DNA from: Boesenbergia rotunda
Taxonomy: Eukaryota > Streptophyta > Magnoliopsida > Zingiberales > Zingiberaceae
Direction of reading: 5' to 3'
Assembly: GCA_024364735.1 (NCBI GenBank)
Contig: JAGFNQ010000953.1
Span: 72,199 to 136,198, forward strand
Length of the DNA stretch: 64,000 nucleotides
Each line of letters starts with the position of its first letter. Position 1 is the stretch's first letter. Shown here in pieces: positions 1 through 11,487 of this stretch. Under the pieces are notes generated by a model. It saw nothing but the letters and a program-made list of their open reading frames with translations, made no database searches and was not told where the DNA came from. Both the position numbers and the translations under genes were made by a program.

Positions 1-52
1 TCCTTTGCCAATATCAAAACAAGGTTCGATCTGGTGCTTCCTGCACCAACAA

Positions 53-67
53 TCTCCCCCTTTTTGA
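53..67 (-). other. Polypurine tract of copia A
   Basis: AAAAAGGGGGAGATT on the minus strand lies directly against the start of the 3' LTR, where the plus-strand DNA primer would form. Confidence 0.8.
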
Positions 68-2514
68 TTTATGACAACACAATTCAAAGTTAAGTAAAAA
101 TTATAACAGTTTAATCAAGAAGGTTAAAACCAATAAATCATAGCAATTCTGAACAGTATAAAGTCTAAAACCAATGTAATTTTGAAAAAAAATTTCTCAT
201 ACTCCCCCTGAATAATTGTGTTATAAGTCAACAATTAACTTAACTCTTAACTTTGACCTTTCCTCCCCCTTTGACATATATCAAAAAATATTTATGAGTG
301 AACAATGTTTCTAATAGGGAGTTTTACTAAAGTAAATTCAAGTCATGGATTTAACAATTTCCCAAAAACATAGTTGTCAAGAAAAACTTTAATTAAAACG
401 TGACAACTCTTTTCCTTATATTTTAGGATATTTTAAAGAAAACTTCAAAAACATAATTTTTCAAGAAAAAGCTTAACAGTAGCTTACTTTAGCCAACATT
501 TTGACAACAACTTTCCTTTTTAAAAAATTTCAACTTTTGCACACATAAAAAAAAATTCTTTGGAACATATTTTGTGCATTTAACACTATTTTTAAAAAAA
601 TCATTAAATGGACAAGTTTTTGCCAAAACAAAGATTTGTTTACTAAGAAAACTTTACTTAGAAATATTTGCCCAAAAATTTCCAATGGTTTTGCTCAGAC
701 AAACTTTGTTTACTAAGGAATATTTTACTTAGGAAAAAAACATGCATTAAAAAAATTTGAAACACTTAGAAATACTTAGAAATTTTTGTTTTACCAAAAA
801 CAATCCTTTTGCTCTTTCTTTCTCTCCCCCTTAATGTGAAACTCTTCTCCTTATGTTTTAGACCATGTCTAAGATAAACTTTTCATTAAAAAAGGGGAAA
901 AGTTTAAGGAAGAATTTAATTTCACTTTTTCTACTCTCCCCCTTGGCCATATATCAATAAAGAATTGAAAAATATATTTTGAAAGAGATTTTAAGAGAGA
1001 AAATTTGTGTATCAGAGCCTATGAGTTTGAAAACATAAAAATACTTAGCATAATTCTTGAAAGCATAGCAAAAAGCTTTAAATTGCACCAACAAAACTCC
1101 ACTTAAGAAAAATATTTTGTATGTGTAGGCAAGTCTTTTAGAAACTTCACGCACTTAGAACACTATTGCCTTGACAAGTATTAGTACTTTTGAAAACATT
1201 ATACTTTGAAAAATAGAAGTACTTTTGAATGATATTATGCATTTATGACAATATAAGTACTTTTGAACATAATATGCAATTTTTTTAAAAAAAAATTAAT
1301 TTTATTTTGAAAGCATAATACTTGACTTGGTTTCTTTTCCAGTCTGACACAATCCTAAGAAATCTTGTTAACTACAAGGACATTTTCCTAAGTGTCCTAG
1401 AAATTTTTCAATCCAAGTAAATATTTTAAAAGTAACTTCATAAGTCACAAGAATTTTGAAAAATAAAATAATAGTATTTTGGAACAAAAATTATTTAAGT
1501 TTTCAAAAGGAATTTAAACTTGCAGTGCATGAAAACATATAATTTTGAAAAAATATTCAATAATTCTTTTAATTTAATCTCCCCCTAAGCTTGACCCAGT
1601 CCTAGGAAGCTTGTTGACTACAAGCGATCTTCCTCTGAGTTTTAGGGTTTGATTTAAATTATAAGAATTATCTAATAACTTCAAAGCAAATAATTACCAA
1701 AAAAATATTTCAGAAATTCTTCTTTTGACTCAAACTCCCCCTAAATTTGACACATCCTAGGAGTCCTTGTAGATCATGAAGTGGACCTTCCTCTGTGTCT
1801 TTAGGGTTTATTAAAATCAAAAGAATAATTTTGAATAACCTTCTGAGTATGATAACTTTCAAGGAGATAAATTTTTGAAAACACAATTTGGAATGATAGC
1901 ACAGTTTTCGAAAATCATGATGTTAATTTTTCAAAGAGATAGTAATATACGAGGGTTTTTGAGTCAACTTTTGAAAACCTTATTTTGAGATGATAATAAG
2001 TTTTAGAGCATAAGGTTTTTGAAAAAATCTGAATTTTTTGAAAAAGATTAAGAAGAACTCCCCCTGTATCCGACACAGTCTGACTTTTATCTAAGTTCCT
2101 TAAGGGATATCAGTGTTGACCAAGTTTGACTATGTGGACTAGGGTTGACTATTTTGATCAAGTTAATGACTAAATCAGAACAAGCCCTAGACTCTATTTA
2201 TTGTGATATTTGACATGAAATTGAAAAAATGTTAGGAATGAAAAAGTAGGGTACAGTACAATAAATTAAAAATTAGAAGTAAGTTTGAATAACTTTTGCA
2301 AATTTTTTATTTAAAAGGATAGTGAATCATGCTCTTAGGTCCTAGATGTCTCACCCAGTTCTATGTGGTCAAACATGTTAACCTTATGGGTTGTGTGAGA
2401 CAAATATTTAATTTTTAAAAAAATAGTTAATTTTGAAACATTAAACCTTAGTTTAAAAGTTAAAGTGATTTTTGTGGATTTTGAAATTAATTAGAATTTT
2501 AACTTTGAATTTTA

Positions 2515-2640
2515 AAAGTTAGTTAAATTAAATTTGAATTTTAACAGTCAGATGAATTAAATTTGAATTTTAAAAGGCAGATGAATTAAATTTGAATTTT
2601 AAAAGTCAGATGAATTAAATTTGAATTTGATTGAATTAAA
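2515..2640. repeat. 29-bp AT-rich tandem repeat
   Basis: Three clear units of 29 bp, beginning with cagatgaatt at 2549, 2578 and 2607, with a partial unit on each side. They grade into a simple TTAATTGA-rich run to about 2720. Confidence 0.85.
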
Positions 2641-3551
2641 TTTAATTTATTAAGATTTAATTGAATTTAATTAAGATTTAATTGAATTTAATTGATTTAA
2701 TTAAGATTTAATTGATTTAATTTTAGTTTGATTAATCTGAATTAGTTGGTTGGGATGGACTCAACTTTTAGGTCCTAAGCATCTCACCCATTTCTAAGTG
2801 ACAAAACAGGATATCCTTAACTGTTTTGTGAGATGCATATTTTAATAGAAAGATTTATTTTGAAAAGGCCATGATTAATTTTGAAAAGTTAAATTAATTT
2901 TTAAACCCAATTTAAATTTATTTTGAAAAGAGATATTTGAGTCTAAAATTAACTGAAAATTTGTGTTAGATTCGAATTTAACAAAGAGTAAATTGAATTT
3001 GAATTTCAAAAATTAGCTTCCAGGTCTTGGCGAGGCACAAGGCCTTCTTTGGCCGTAGCCTTATTGGATCAACAACCCTTTCCTAGACAAAGCCTTTTAA
3101 AGAAAGATCATTTTCAAATTATTTCTGAGAAACTTTGGTCTAACTAGTTTAGGATTCGGAGAGGTGGCTTCGGCTAGTTCCACCGGATTAAAAGACCAAA
3201 TAGGGTACTCCTTACCCTACTTGACTCCTTAGTCAGGCTTCTCTAACGTACTATCATCAAACCTTGTCCTAATACTAGGTTGTTCAAGTTTCAATTTAAT
3301 CAGGTCCTTAATCTAACCAATCCTAAATCTAAGAAGAAAAAAAATTAAGATTGCAAAGGAAAATAAACAAGCAAACAAGGAAAAATTATCTAAGTCACAT
3401 CATAATTGAAATAATACTTGGGTTTTTTAACGTTTGCAAGGTTGGGAATTAAGTTTTCTAACATATTAGCCTTAACTAATTTATATAAATTAATTACGTT
3501 CTTTGAGGTAAATATTAGATTTTTAAATATTGTAAATTTACCTTTTGATTC

Positions 3552-4262
3552 CTAGTTGGGAATCTCCCCCTTGATACTTGCCGTCTTTCCTTTTTGTGTC
3601 TTTAGCATCTTGTAGTGATCACGAGCTGAACAGATCAGTTTGGTTCGATCTCCTCCATTGTCTTCTTCGTCAGATTCTGAGTCTGAGTTGGACTCAAGTA
3701 TTGGTTGAGGCCTCTTTTGCAGTTCTCTTGGAGTTTTCCCTGCAATAAAAACTATACCTTCCTCGACCATTGCAATATCAGCTTGATTATTTAACCTTAA
3801 TTCAGAAAACGATTCAAAATTAGTTACCGATTTTGTCTCAGAAAACTCGTCGTTTGACTCTGGTTCGATTTCGATGTCGGGTGTCGAGTCAATCTCAGCT
3901 ACTTGTTCTTGAGCTTCTAAGATCTCAACATCGGAGCTCTCTTCGTGTAGATTAATCAGTTTTTCCCACATCTCTTTCCCACATTCGAATGGTTCAATCT
4001 GCTTGAATACTTCTTTTGTTAGGCCGCATTGTAGGATTGCAGTCACCTTTGCATCTGTCTCGATCATGTTGAGTGTTGGTTCATCCAATTTGTCCCAGGC
4101 GAGTGCTATCCCATCTTCTGTGGGGAATCTAAATCCCATTTGCATTATCATCCATAGATCTAGATGGGCCTTCAAGTGGGATTCCATTAAACCCTTCCAG
4201 GTTTTGAAGTTCTCGCCAGAGAAGAATGGTGGACGGGCACTGTTTCATTCTTGGTTGGCCAT
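3552..4262 (-). pseudogene. gag of copia A (UBN2/DUF4219 type)
   Basis: A 236-codon frame for the capsid-like Gag that packages element RNA. The N-terminal signature ARPPFFSGENFKTWK leads into a UBN2-type helical region (MESHLKAHLDLW, about residues 26-110), then an acidic, Ser/Glu-rich tail. The natural ATG is at 4260-4262, but a TGA at 4245-4247 interrupts the sixth codon; the next in-frame ATG is at 4187. No CCHC zinc knuckle is visible. The frame ends in a purine tract resembling the element's polypurine tract. Assignment to copia gag is firm; function is doubtful because of the nonsense codon. Confidence 0.8.
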
Positions 4263-4772
4263 TTGTTTTAAACCTCGTACACAAGAGAAATACAAAAATA
4301 TACCAAGACTTGGTCTTGGATTAGTAGTGCGGGAGAAGGAGGAAAAATAACCCAAAATAAATATTGCACGAATTTCGAGGTAAAATATTAAAATAATAAT
4401 AAAAAATTTATGACAAATTTTTTGAAAATATTAGCTTTATCAATTTTGATTAATGATGAAACAGTAAGAATTCAATGTTTGGGAAAAATTTTTGCTTGAT
4501 TTAAGGTAGCACGAATTTCGAAAAAAAATATTAAAATAATAAAAAAAAGTTTATGTTAAATTTTCAAAAATTGATCGTTTTATCAATTCTAACTTATGGT
4601 GAAAAAATAAAAATTCAAAATTCAAGATCCACCCACAGATATTATTTATTTGAAAATAAAAAGCGAAAAATATCGAGTGGTGTTAATTAAAAAAGAAAAG
4701 AAATAAAATGAAAAAAATTCGTAAATCCGAAAAACTCCCAAATTGGTGGTTGCACCAAATTTAAGCTTCCCC

Positions 4773-4784
4773 GCTCTGATACCA
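4773..4784 (-). other. Primer-binding site of copia A
   Basis: The minus strand reads TGGTATCAGAGC, a full match to the 3' end of plant initiator tRNA-Met, two bases inside the LTR. Confidence 0.93.
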
Positions 4785-4786
4785 CT

Positions 4787-6190
4787 TGTTGGATCGAGAG
4801 AAACGATAGAGGGGGGTGAATATCGTAAAACGTTCGGATTAACAGTTAGAGAAATTACGCAGCGGAAATTTAAATCAAACACACGCAAACACCAAGTTTT
4901 TTACTTGGTTCAGAGTCGCGGTCGGCTCCTACTCCAAGGCCCACGGTCGTTGACTGTTTACTGCGGACAATTCTATATGTGCGCAAAATTTGTTTACAAA
5001 AAGTATTACAAAAATTATTGCAGTAAACTAAAATTAGCTCTTCGTTACCGACGTCTGGTGTAGATTATATTTTTGAAGCAGAAGGACGTCGTCAGCGCTT
5101 GTATCTCGAGTCAGGAGGTTTTCGGAGCAGAGCGCGGGAGCAAAAGAGCGTGAATGCGTTGGAAGAATTGATTGCTGAAGCCTTGGGGTCGAGGGCCCTT
5201 TTTATAGCCCCTAGGGGCGCCCGGGACGTCGGGGGCGCCCCCCACGTGTCAGCTGATCCAAGTTCCTCTCGGTCAGCTCTGATCCCTTCAAACTCGGGAT
5301 CAGACTTTGACGGGGGCGCCCGAGTTGACCGGGTCAGGCTCTTATCCGTTGGCTTCTCACTGGCTTGCTTCGTTAGCTTGAGCTAGGGGGCGCCCGGGAG
5401 CATGGGGGGCGCCCGGGAGCACGAGGGCGCCCCACCCATGAACTGTCGAAGCACTCTTTTTTCTTAGTCTGTTTTGTGTTGCCCTTGGGGGTGCCCGGAA
5501 CACTGCGGGCGCCCTGCTCAGCTGCTGCCTTTCTCCTTTAAGGCGTTCTGAGCTGCAATGACTCATTCATTCGGTCCTGCATCCAAGGTTAGTCCAAAAC
5601 AAGTACAAAGCAATAGAGTATTAAGTTTATACAGCCTAAGCTGTCTTGGTTCTGACTTTGGGTCTCCCAAATGGAGCCCTAGGTCGAACCGATGCCTGCT
5701 GTTCCCTCGACGGGGAACGCGTCCTCACCTACTCCTCTCGGGAGAATTTACCAGATGCCAACCGGCTCCTCCGGTTGGACTTTTGCCCAACAGTCCTTCG
5801 CTAGGTGCCTAGCTGTCCTTCGCCAGGTCTTCAGTACCAAGCTATCCTTCGCCTGGTGCCTAGCAGTCCTTCGCTAGGTCTTTGTATCCTGGCATTCCTT
5901 CGCCAGGTGCCTAGCAGTCCTTCGCTAGGGCTTTGTATCCTAGCATTCCTTCGCCAGGTGCCTAGCATCCCTTCGCTAGGACTTTGTTTCCTGGCAGTCC
6001 TTCACCAGGTGCCTAGCAGCCCTTCGCTAGGACTTTGTTTCCTGGCAGTCCTTCGTCAGGTGCCTAGCAGCCTTTCGCTAGGACTTCTTTCTGCACACTC
6101 AAGTAACTTTATTAGATCACAAATAAACTTAACTTTGAATCCTTTGCCAATATCAAAACAAGGTTCGATCTGGTGCTTCCTGCACCAACA
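4787..6190 (-). repeat. 5' LTR of copia A (1404 bp)
   Basis: Read on the minus strand it opens TGTTGGTGCAGG and closes with GATCCAACA, two bases before the primer-binding site. A TATA box (TATAAAAA) is at 5199-5206 on the minus strand. Between the start and the TATA box lie a six-unit 51-bp repeat and a zone rich in GGGCGCCC palindromes. Long reading frames across this LTR arise because 51 is a multiple of three; they are not genes. Confidence 0.9.
5807..6087 (-). repeat. 51-bp minisatellite in the LTR of copia A, about 5.5 units
   Basis: Units start at 5807, 5858, 5909, 5960, 6011 and 6062. Most units hold two short inverted repeats with an 8-base loop: CCTAGC...GCTAGG and CCTGGC...GCCAGG. 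The related LTR of copia G has single diverged versions of this phrase but no array, so the expansion is specific to this branch. Confidence 0.9.
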
Positions 6191-6345
6191 ACATCTTCAG
6201 GAGGATGGTTGGGAAGTTGTTCTTCAAGGACATATGCAAGCTTTTCTGCCTTGAGGACTATCCTCAGGTTTCGAAGCCAGTCCATGAAGTTTGGCCCAGT
6301 CAGCTTATTGGTATCCAAAATGGAACGCAAATTCAGAGAAGACAT
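6191..6345 (-). pseudogene. gag N-terminus of copia B, cut by copia A
   Basis: It opens with Met-Ser-Ser and continues LDTNKLTGPNFMDWLRNL, the usual start of a plant copia Gag polyprotein. Only about 51 codons remain before the frame runs into the LTR of copia A. The last residues of the open frame, after the Pro-Pro-Glu-Asp-Val stretch, are LTR-derived. No full Gag can be made from this copy. Confidence 0.85.
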
Positions 6346-8072
6346 GATCAGGTGATTATCCTAGAAATACAAATTGAGGTTATGTGATGAGAATGATAAA
6401 GAATGCATCAATATACATTAATTAAATCCTATTTATTTTTCGAATTGAATAACTCTTTTTATCAATTCGAGAGATCGTAGGAACATCTCCAAATAGGTTG
6501 ATATCCAACCATAGATAAGAACAACCATGGCTAGAGTCCATCAAGTTATTCTTAGCTATGAAGGTAGGTAATTATACCGATTACATATTATACATATGTA
6601 ACTATCACATTATGCTATCAACTAATTGAATGTTTGCATAAATCATTGGGTTGTTAACTCATTAACAAGTATGCAACAATATACATAGCACCCAACTGCA
6701 CCTCTTTTTACATCGACCTTGGCTGTGGCACAACAAATCGATGCTCCAAGCTTAAGGCTGACCCATTAATCAAGAAATAGTTTTAATATGGTTGGAGCTC
6801 ATTCAACCGTTTAGTCGGGCTTGGATGTGTCCAACAACCAAAACTAAGGATTGACCTCTGACTCCAACTATATTAATCATAAACTAATTCCATGGTTTGA
6901 ACATGTTGAAGTTCAAGCCGAGCATGGATGTGTCCATTAACCCAAACGAGAAACAAAACTCCGGCTCTAACCATATTAATGGAAGGTGTTGGCCTTAATA
7001 TTTTGTAAGGGGTTTTGGGTCTCATCATTTTCTTTTATGCACATTCATGACATATACTTATGTCATGTTCTAACGATTTCCTTAATAAAGTATGTATGTG
7101 ACTTAATTTATCAAGTCTCATTAATTGAATTAGGAACCGGATTTCCTAATTCTAATTTCATACTTTATTCAAGGAATTATTTTGGGAAATAATTTCCTGA
7201 ATTATCATAATCAATTTTGGAAATAATATGTTTAAGACTTTGATTTCTCTAAATCAAATCTTATTAAATTAAGAGACAAATTCCCTTAATTCAACCACAT
7301 ATTATTTTCATGAAAATCTTATTTAAGGAAATATACTCTATAGGAAACAATTTTCCTAATTAATTTTGGAGACAATAATATGTAAGAGCATCACCTCATA
7401 AATCAAATAAGGAAATTATCGTTTGAGAATCACCTCAAAAATTTCCAAGATTTGATCACATATTTTATTTATGGAAAATTAATATCAATAACTTAATTTG
7501 GACGGCTCCCCGAGGCTCAATCCAAATTAAACATTTGACAGCTTAAATTCAATTTAGGAAATTTAATTATAACAACTAACTTTAAATTGGACGGCTCCCC
7601 GAGGCTCAATCCAAAATAAAGAATTTTGTAAATAATTTAATTTCCAATTATAAATTTAAATGTCAATTAATATTCCCATAATTTGTCTAGACTTTCTTGA
7701 AAGAAAGTGCCCAAAATTGCGAGCTTTCCATAAATAGAAAGTTTCCAAAAATAAAAGGTTTTCAAAATAATTGTAAGTTTCTGGTATAAAGAAAACTTAC
7801 GTTTTTCCAAAATTGGAAATTTTTCAAAATAGAAAATTACCAAAATTGGAAAGTTTTAAAAAATGGGATGTTTTCACAATTATCATAAAATTTCAGAAAC
7901 AGAGATATTTCAAAAGTTTACGAAATTTCATGATGATTTCCAAACTTTGAAATTCCTAAATCGAAAATTTACCATAATTGAAAAGTTTCCATAATTGAAA
8001 ATTTTCCAAAATTGTGATCATGATAAAGCTTTCCGCAAAACAATTATATGATTATGTCGAACACAAATCTCG
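6346..8072 (-). other. Leader of copia B
   Basis: A 1.7-kb untranslated stretch between primer-binding site and gag, unusually long. It contains an exact 27-bp direct repeat (7500-7526 and 7589-7615, core ACGGCTCCCCGAGGCTCAAT). It also has two diverged copies of a block near 6800 and 6910 sharing 'ggatgtgtcca', and a run of short AT-rich phrases like 'ccaaaattg..aaagttt' from about 7690 to 8010. I see no gene. Confidence 0.6.
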
Positions 8073-8084
8073 GCTCTGATACCA
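8073..8084 (-). other. Primer-binding site of copia B
   Basis: TGGTATCAGAGC on the minus strand, one base inside the LTR end. Confidence 0.92.
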
Positions 8085-8085
8085 C

Positions 8086-10344
8086 TGTTGGGACCGGGTG
8101 CATGTTGACATGGATGCGGGTTCGTAATTTCAAAATTAATTACGTGCAGCGGAAGGTTTAGCATAAATAATTTCTCTAAATCATTTAACCACACATCTAA
8201 GCATGCAATTTTATCTTGTGTAGACATGATCATATATTTAAAATTTTGCAGAAATATAAACTAATTTATGTATTACCTCGCGTAACTCGAAGAAAGGGAC
8301 GAGATCCAACCGTAAGCGTCCCTTGGAAGCTCCGCCTCTATTCGCGTTCACTCCGAGTATCTTCGGGATGACTTCGCAAAGCCACGAGTTTCGTGTTCTC
8401 GAGAACTACTAGATTCTCCGAGAACGCGACGAGAAAAACCAAGAGAGAAGTCGGAAGACTAACCACAAAAGGATGGCCGGAATCAAAATTCCGGCGAAGC
8501 AAAAGAAGAGGCTTGCGGCAAACTCTAATTCCGGCAGCACCTTCTTCCGGCCAAGAGATGGCCGGAGTTTCCTTCTCCGGCAGCAGGTGGTGGTCGGCAG
8601 GGAAAGGGCAGGGGCGGCAGGCTGGTGCTCCTTCTTGGGGCTGGTTGGCGCACGACAAGAAGGGGAGAAGAGAAGGAGAGAAAGAGAGGGAGAGAGCCTA
8701 TGCCTTCATCTCTTTGATTATCACCCAAGCCTTGCCTTGGGTCCTTTATATAGTGGCCTCTCAACCATCAAGCCTCTCAAATATGAAATAACTTATTCCA
8801 TCATGCCAAGTTTGATTTTATATCATGGTTAAAATCATATTTTAATTCATGATAAAAAATCAATCAAGTCTCATCTCTCCTATGGAATAAATTTCCTTAT
8901 CATGGTAAATCAATCCATGATTGATTTTATAAAATAAACCAATCCATGGTTCATTTTAATTTCCATGAAAAATAAACCAAACCTTGGTTTATTATATAAA
9001 AATTTATATCATCCATAATTTTATAAAACAAACCACACTTGGTTTATTTTATAAATTGAACCAAAAACTTAGTTCTCTCCCTTTCTTGTGGCCGGCCAAG
9101 CAAAGAGGATGGAGGCCCTCTTTGGCCGGCCCATCCAAGCCAAGCCCCAATGAATTAAACTTATTTAATTCATCTATTAAGTCTTCAAAAGACTTTAGCC
9201 ATTTTACGCTTCCGATGCGTCTCTGAAAAATTCAGATTCGACTTATCATTTGGCTCAACCAAACTTAATCTCTCTTAATTGGAAAATTCAATTTTCAACT
9301 CGTTTTAAATCCCTCGGATTACTCGTAGTGCATGTGACTAAATAGGCTTTCGATTTATGTTGGTCGTCTATAATTAATCAATTAATTATAGAACGATCAT
9401 GAGTGGCACCTAGTAGTACATCATGATCCCCAATTAATCGAATGATCAACGGTTGACCTCAGAAACAATTCTGAAACCCTTCAGCAGCTATAATGAATCG
9501 TGCCCCATTCCCTTCACCATCTTATACCCACTTGGTTCAGGACATGGTCTATGTGTGTCAGTCCCCACTAGGCTGACTACGTCACACCTAGCCCAAGTAA
9601 CGTTTTCTCGTCCTACGGATTCTAATTACTCTCATGTATTTAAGAGATTCATACTCTGAACATGTCATGCTCTGGCCAGAGGCTTCGAGTAACAATCCGA
9701 CGATAGGCCTCGGGTATACATCTCCTCACAAGGAGTGGTGAATCCTTTGTAGGCTGTTCAAACATCTTCGGGCACTTCGGCTTATACCCAATCATCCTGG
9801 GTCCACACCTCCTTGGAGACGCTTGCTTAAGATGTCAAAGTATAAGTCTCCATGACCAAGATGACTTGAACACCGCAAGTCAAAGGAACATCGCACTTAA
9901 GCTGCAGTAAGAACTTCACTGACATATCTATATGTAGACTACCATATGAAGTTTTACAGCCAGTCACTCCAATGAACTAGTTCCCTTAACTAGCATTCAT
10001 GTTTATCTTCGGACATCTCAATGTCACCAGCCAGTGAGAATCAGCTGATTAGAGAATAACCCATGCTAGTCTCAACAGAATTGATAGTGTCCGTATTTAT
10101 CAATTCATCGACTAGGGACAATTGAAATACTTCACAATTGCACATGTAGAGATAATCACTAGTTGTGAATTCATCACAAATTCTCTCATGCTATGAATTG
10201 TATTGCGGACATTCAGTAAATGAGTTTAAGATCTCAATCAAATACACAAACATGTATACTCAAATAGTGAATATTCATTTATTAGAATAAATGATTACAA
10301 TCATAAGGCAATTGCCTTAGGACACTTCTCTCATATCACTAACA
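8086..10344 (-). repeat. 5' LTR of copia B (2259 bp)
   Basis: Read on the minus strand it opens TGTTAGTGATATGAGAGAAG and ends GGTCCCAACA. A TATA box (TATATAAA) is at 8745-8752 on the minus strand. Open frames at 8338-8832 on both strands are by-products of a GC-rich stretch just downstream of the promoter, in the transcribed LTR, and match no family I know. Confidence 0.88.
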
Positions 10345-10465
10345 TCCTTTTCATTGCCCCCAAAGCAAGTGATGTGGTCTTTTGATTTTGCTTTGATGGA
10401 GGTGCTTGGTAAGTTGGCTTCTTCTTCAACTTTTGCTAAAGTGGATAGTTCATCATCTTCTTGTG

Positions 10466-10940
10466 TCACTTCACTTGAGAAGGTGGATGATTCTTCTTCT
10501 TTTTATCCTCCTTAGATGTTGAGTTCATCTCCTCATTCAATTGGTCCTTTTTCTCCTCTTGGACCATTAAACTCATCTCCTTAGGTCCTTCTTCTTGTGG
10601 TTGAGTAGGGCATTCATGTAGAACAATCACTTTGCTCCATAGCTCATGAGCACACTTGTACTTACCTACACTCCTAATCACATCATTAGGTAAAACATTA
10701 ATTAAAATTGAAATTACCTTCTCATTTGTCTTTGATTGTGATTGTTGTTCTTTGGTCCAATATCCTAGTTGGAGCTTCTTTCCATGCATCTCTCTTGGGA
10801 TTTCGAGTGGTTCTTTAATTGCCATCATCATCTCCCAATCTATGTCGAACCATGTCTTCATCCACAACCTCTAATAATTGAAATCGTTTCGATCGTATGG
10901 AGGTGGGATTCAGATATCCCATCCTAGCGGACCTTCTCCT
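10466..10940 (-). pseudogene. gag of copia C (UBN2 type), frameshifted
   Basis: The frame from 10867 leftwards encodes MKTWFDIDWEMMMAI and a UBN2-like region with a Lys/Glu-rich tail ending in QVK-stop. Upstream, the conserved 'GYLNP...DFNYW' entry motif is split between two frames near 10905, and a TAG stands where the usual Trp would be. Hence at least one frameshift and one nonsense change. Structural role only (particle protein); not functional as it stands. Confidence 0.78.
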
Positions 10941-10997
10941 TTCATCTTCCTCTAGCGCTTTGATCTCCCGGCGATTAGTCCGTAGACGAGCGACTTT

Positions 10998-11009
10998 GCT
11001 CTGATACCA
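10998..11009 (-). other. Primer-binding site of copia C
   Basis: TGGTATCAGAGC on the minus strand, two bases from the LTR end. Confidence 0.92.
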
Positions 11010-11011
11010 CT

Positions 11012-11487
11012 TGTTGATGATCGTGGACCGGCTAGAGGGGGTGAATAGCTCATCGATGAACTTTCGTCGATTCTCTTTACAAGTGTTAGCTTTGCACAAG
11101 CGGAAATATAAACTAAAATAATAAAAACAATGCTAAGACTTATCCTTTACGTGGTTCGGAGATAAAGCTCCTACTCCACAATGTGTCTTTGAGGTAGACA
11201 ATCCCGATCCATCGTTGGATGACTCTCTGAAAAATCTCCGACTAGCTCGTGTAGCTCCTTGTGGGTGGAGAAACCTCACCACATCTCCTTAAAAAATACC
11301 TGAGCACTTAGACTACTAATTGGGGTTTTAACTAAGACCAATTTCATCAACCTTGCTCAAGCAAACTGAGTTCTCTTAAATAAAACTCGTTGCTGATCCA
11401 GTCGTTACCTGTCGACTGGTGTCAACACCAGTCGATTGACAGTTGTCAGATTCGAACGTTACAGTCCAACGTTCGAATCCAGCCACA
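11012..11487 (-). repeat. 5' LTR of copia C (about 476 bp)
   Basis: The minus strand starts TGTGGCTGGATTCG and ends CATCAACA next to the primer-binding site. It contains the GTCGACTGG motif also seen in the LTR fragment near 50.4 kb and in the gypsy LTR near 63.7 kb. The high-coordinate edge is set by where similarity to the second LTR of gypsy D begins, so it may be off by a few bases. Confidence 0.78.

Larger units (their letters stand above)
53..3551 (-). other. AT-rich interior of copia A without pol
   Basis: No coding frame of note and no pol domain. The stretch carries at least nine CTCCCCCT-type tracts (GGGGGAG on the element strand), near 54, 201, 263, 822, 936, 1580, 1733, 2050 and 3560. 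Several are followed by a similar phrase (TTGAC ... CCTAGGA ... TTCCTC), so it looks like a decayed tandem array with a unit of roughly 150 bp in part. Two related blocks with 'tctcaccca' near 2350 and 2772 form another direct repeat. Around 3020-3340 the base composition is more balanced and may be decayed gag sequence. Confidence 0.6.
1..6190 (-). mobile_element. Copia LTR retrotransposon A, gag only, 3' LTR cut by window edge
   Basis: The first 52 bases repeat the last bases of the LTR at the other end, so the window opens inside the 3' LTR and the element reads right to left. The order is 3' LTR tip, polypurine tract, long non-coding interior, gag, primer-binding site, complete 5' LTR. 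I found no protease, integrase, reverse transcriptase or RNase H in about 4.7 kb of interior, so this copy could move only with enzymes supplied in trans. It has inserted into the gag start of copia B. The second flank lies outside the window, so the target duplication cannot be checked. Confidence 0.85.
6191..10344 (-). mobile_element. Copia LTR retrotransposon B, 5' part
   Basis: A complete 5' LTR, primer-binding site, long leader and the first 51 or so codons of gag are present. The element is then interrupted by copia A, and the remainder should resume left of the window. B itself interrupts the gag of copia C, since C-type gag sequence starts immediately after the LTR of B. Low-coordinate flanks are outside the window. 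Confidence 0.85.
10345..11487 (-). mobile_element. Copia LTR retrotransposon C, 5' fragment
   Basis: 5' LTR, primer-binding site and part of gag remain; copia B cuts the element off. The LTR abuts the 3' LTR of gypsy D, whose first roughly 240 bases are missing at this junction. This fits insertion of C into D, with the missing part lying left of the window. Confidence 0.8.

Noticed and set aside
5558..6254. Overlapping + strand frames with repeated Pro-Ser-Ser-Leu-Gly units
   Set aside because: They cross the 51-bp repeat of the LTR; the frame stays open only because the unit length is a multiple of three.
8338..8832. Four overlapping frames on both strands
   Set aside because: They lie in the GC-rich transcribed part of the LTR of copia B. 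There is no family signature, and the overlap on both strands is typical of composition.
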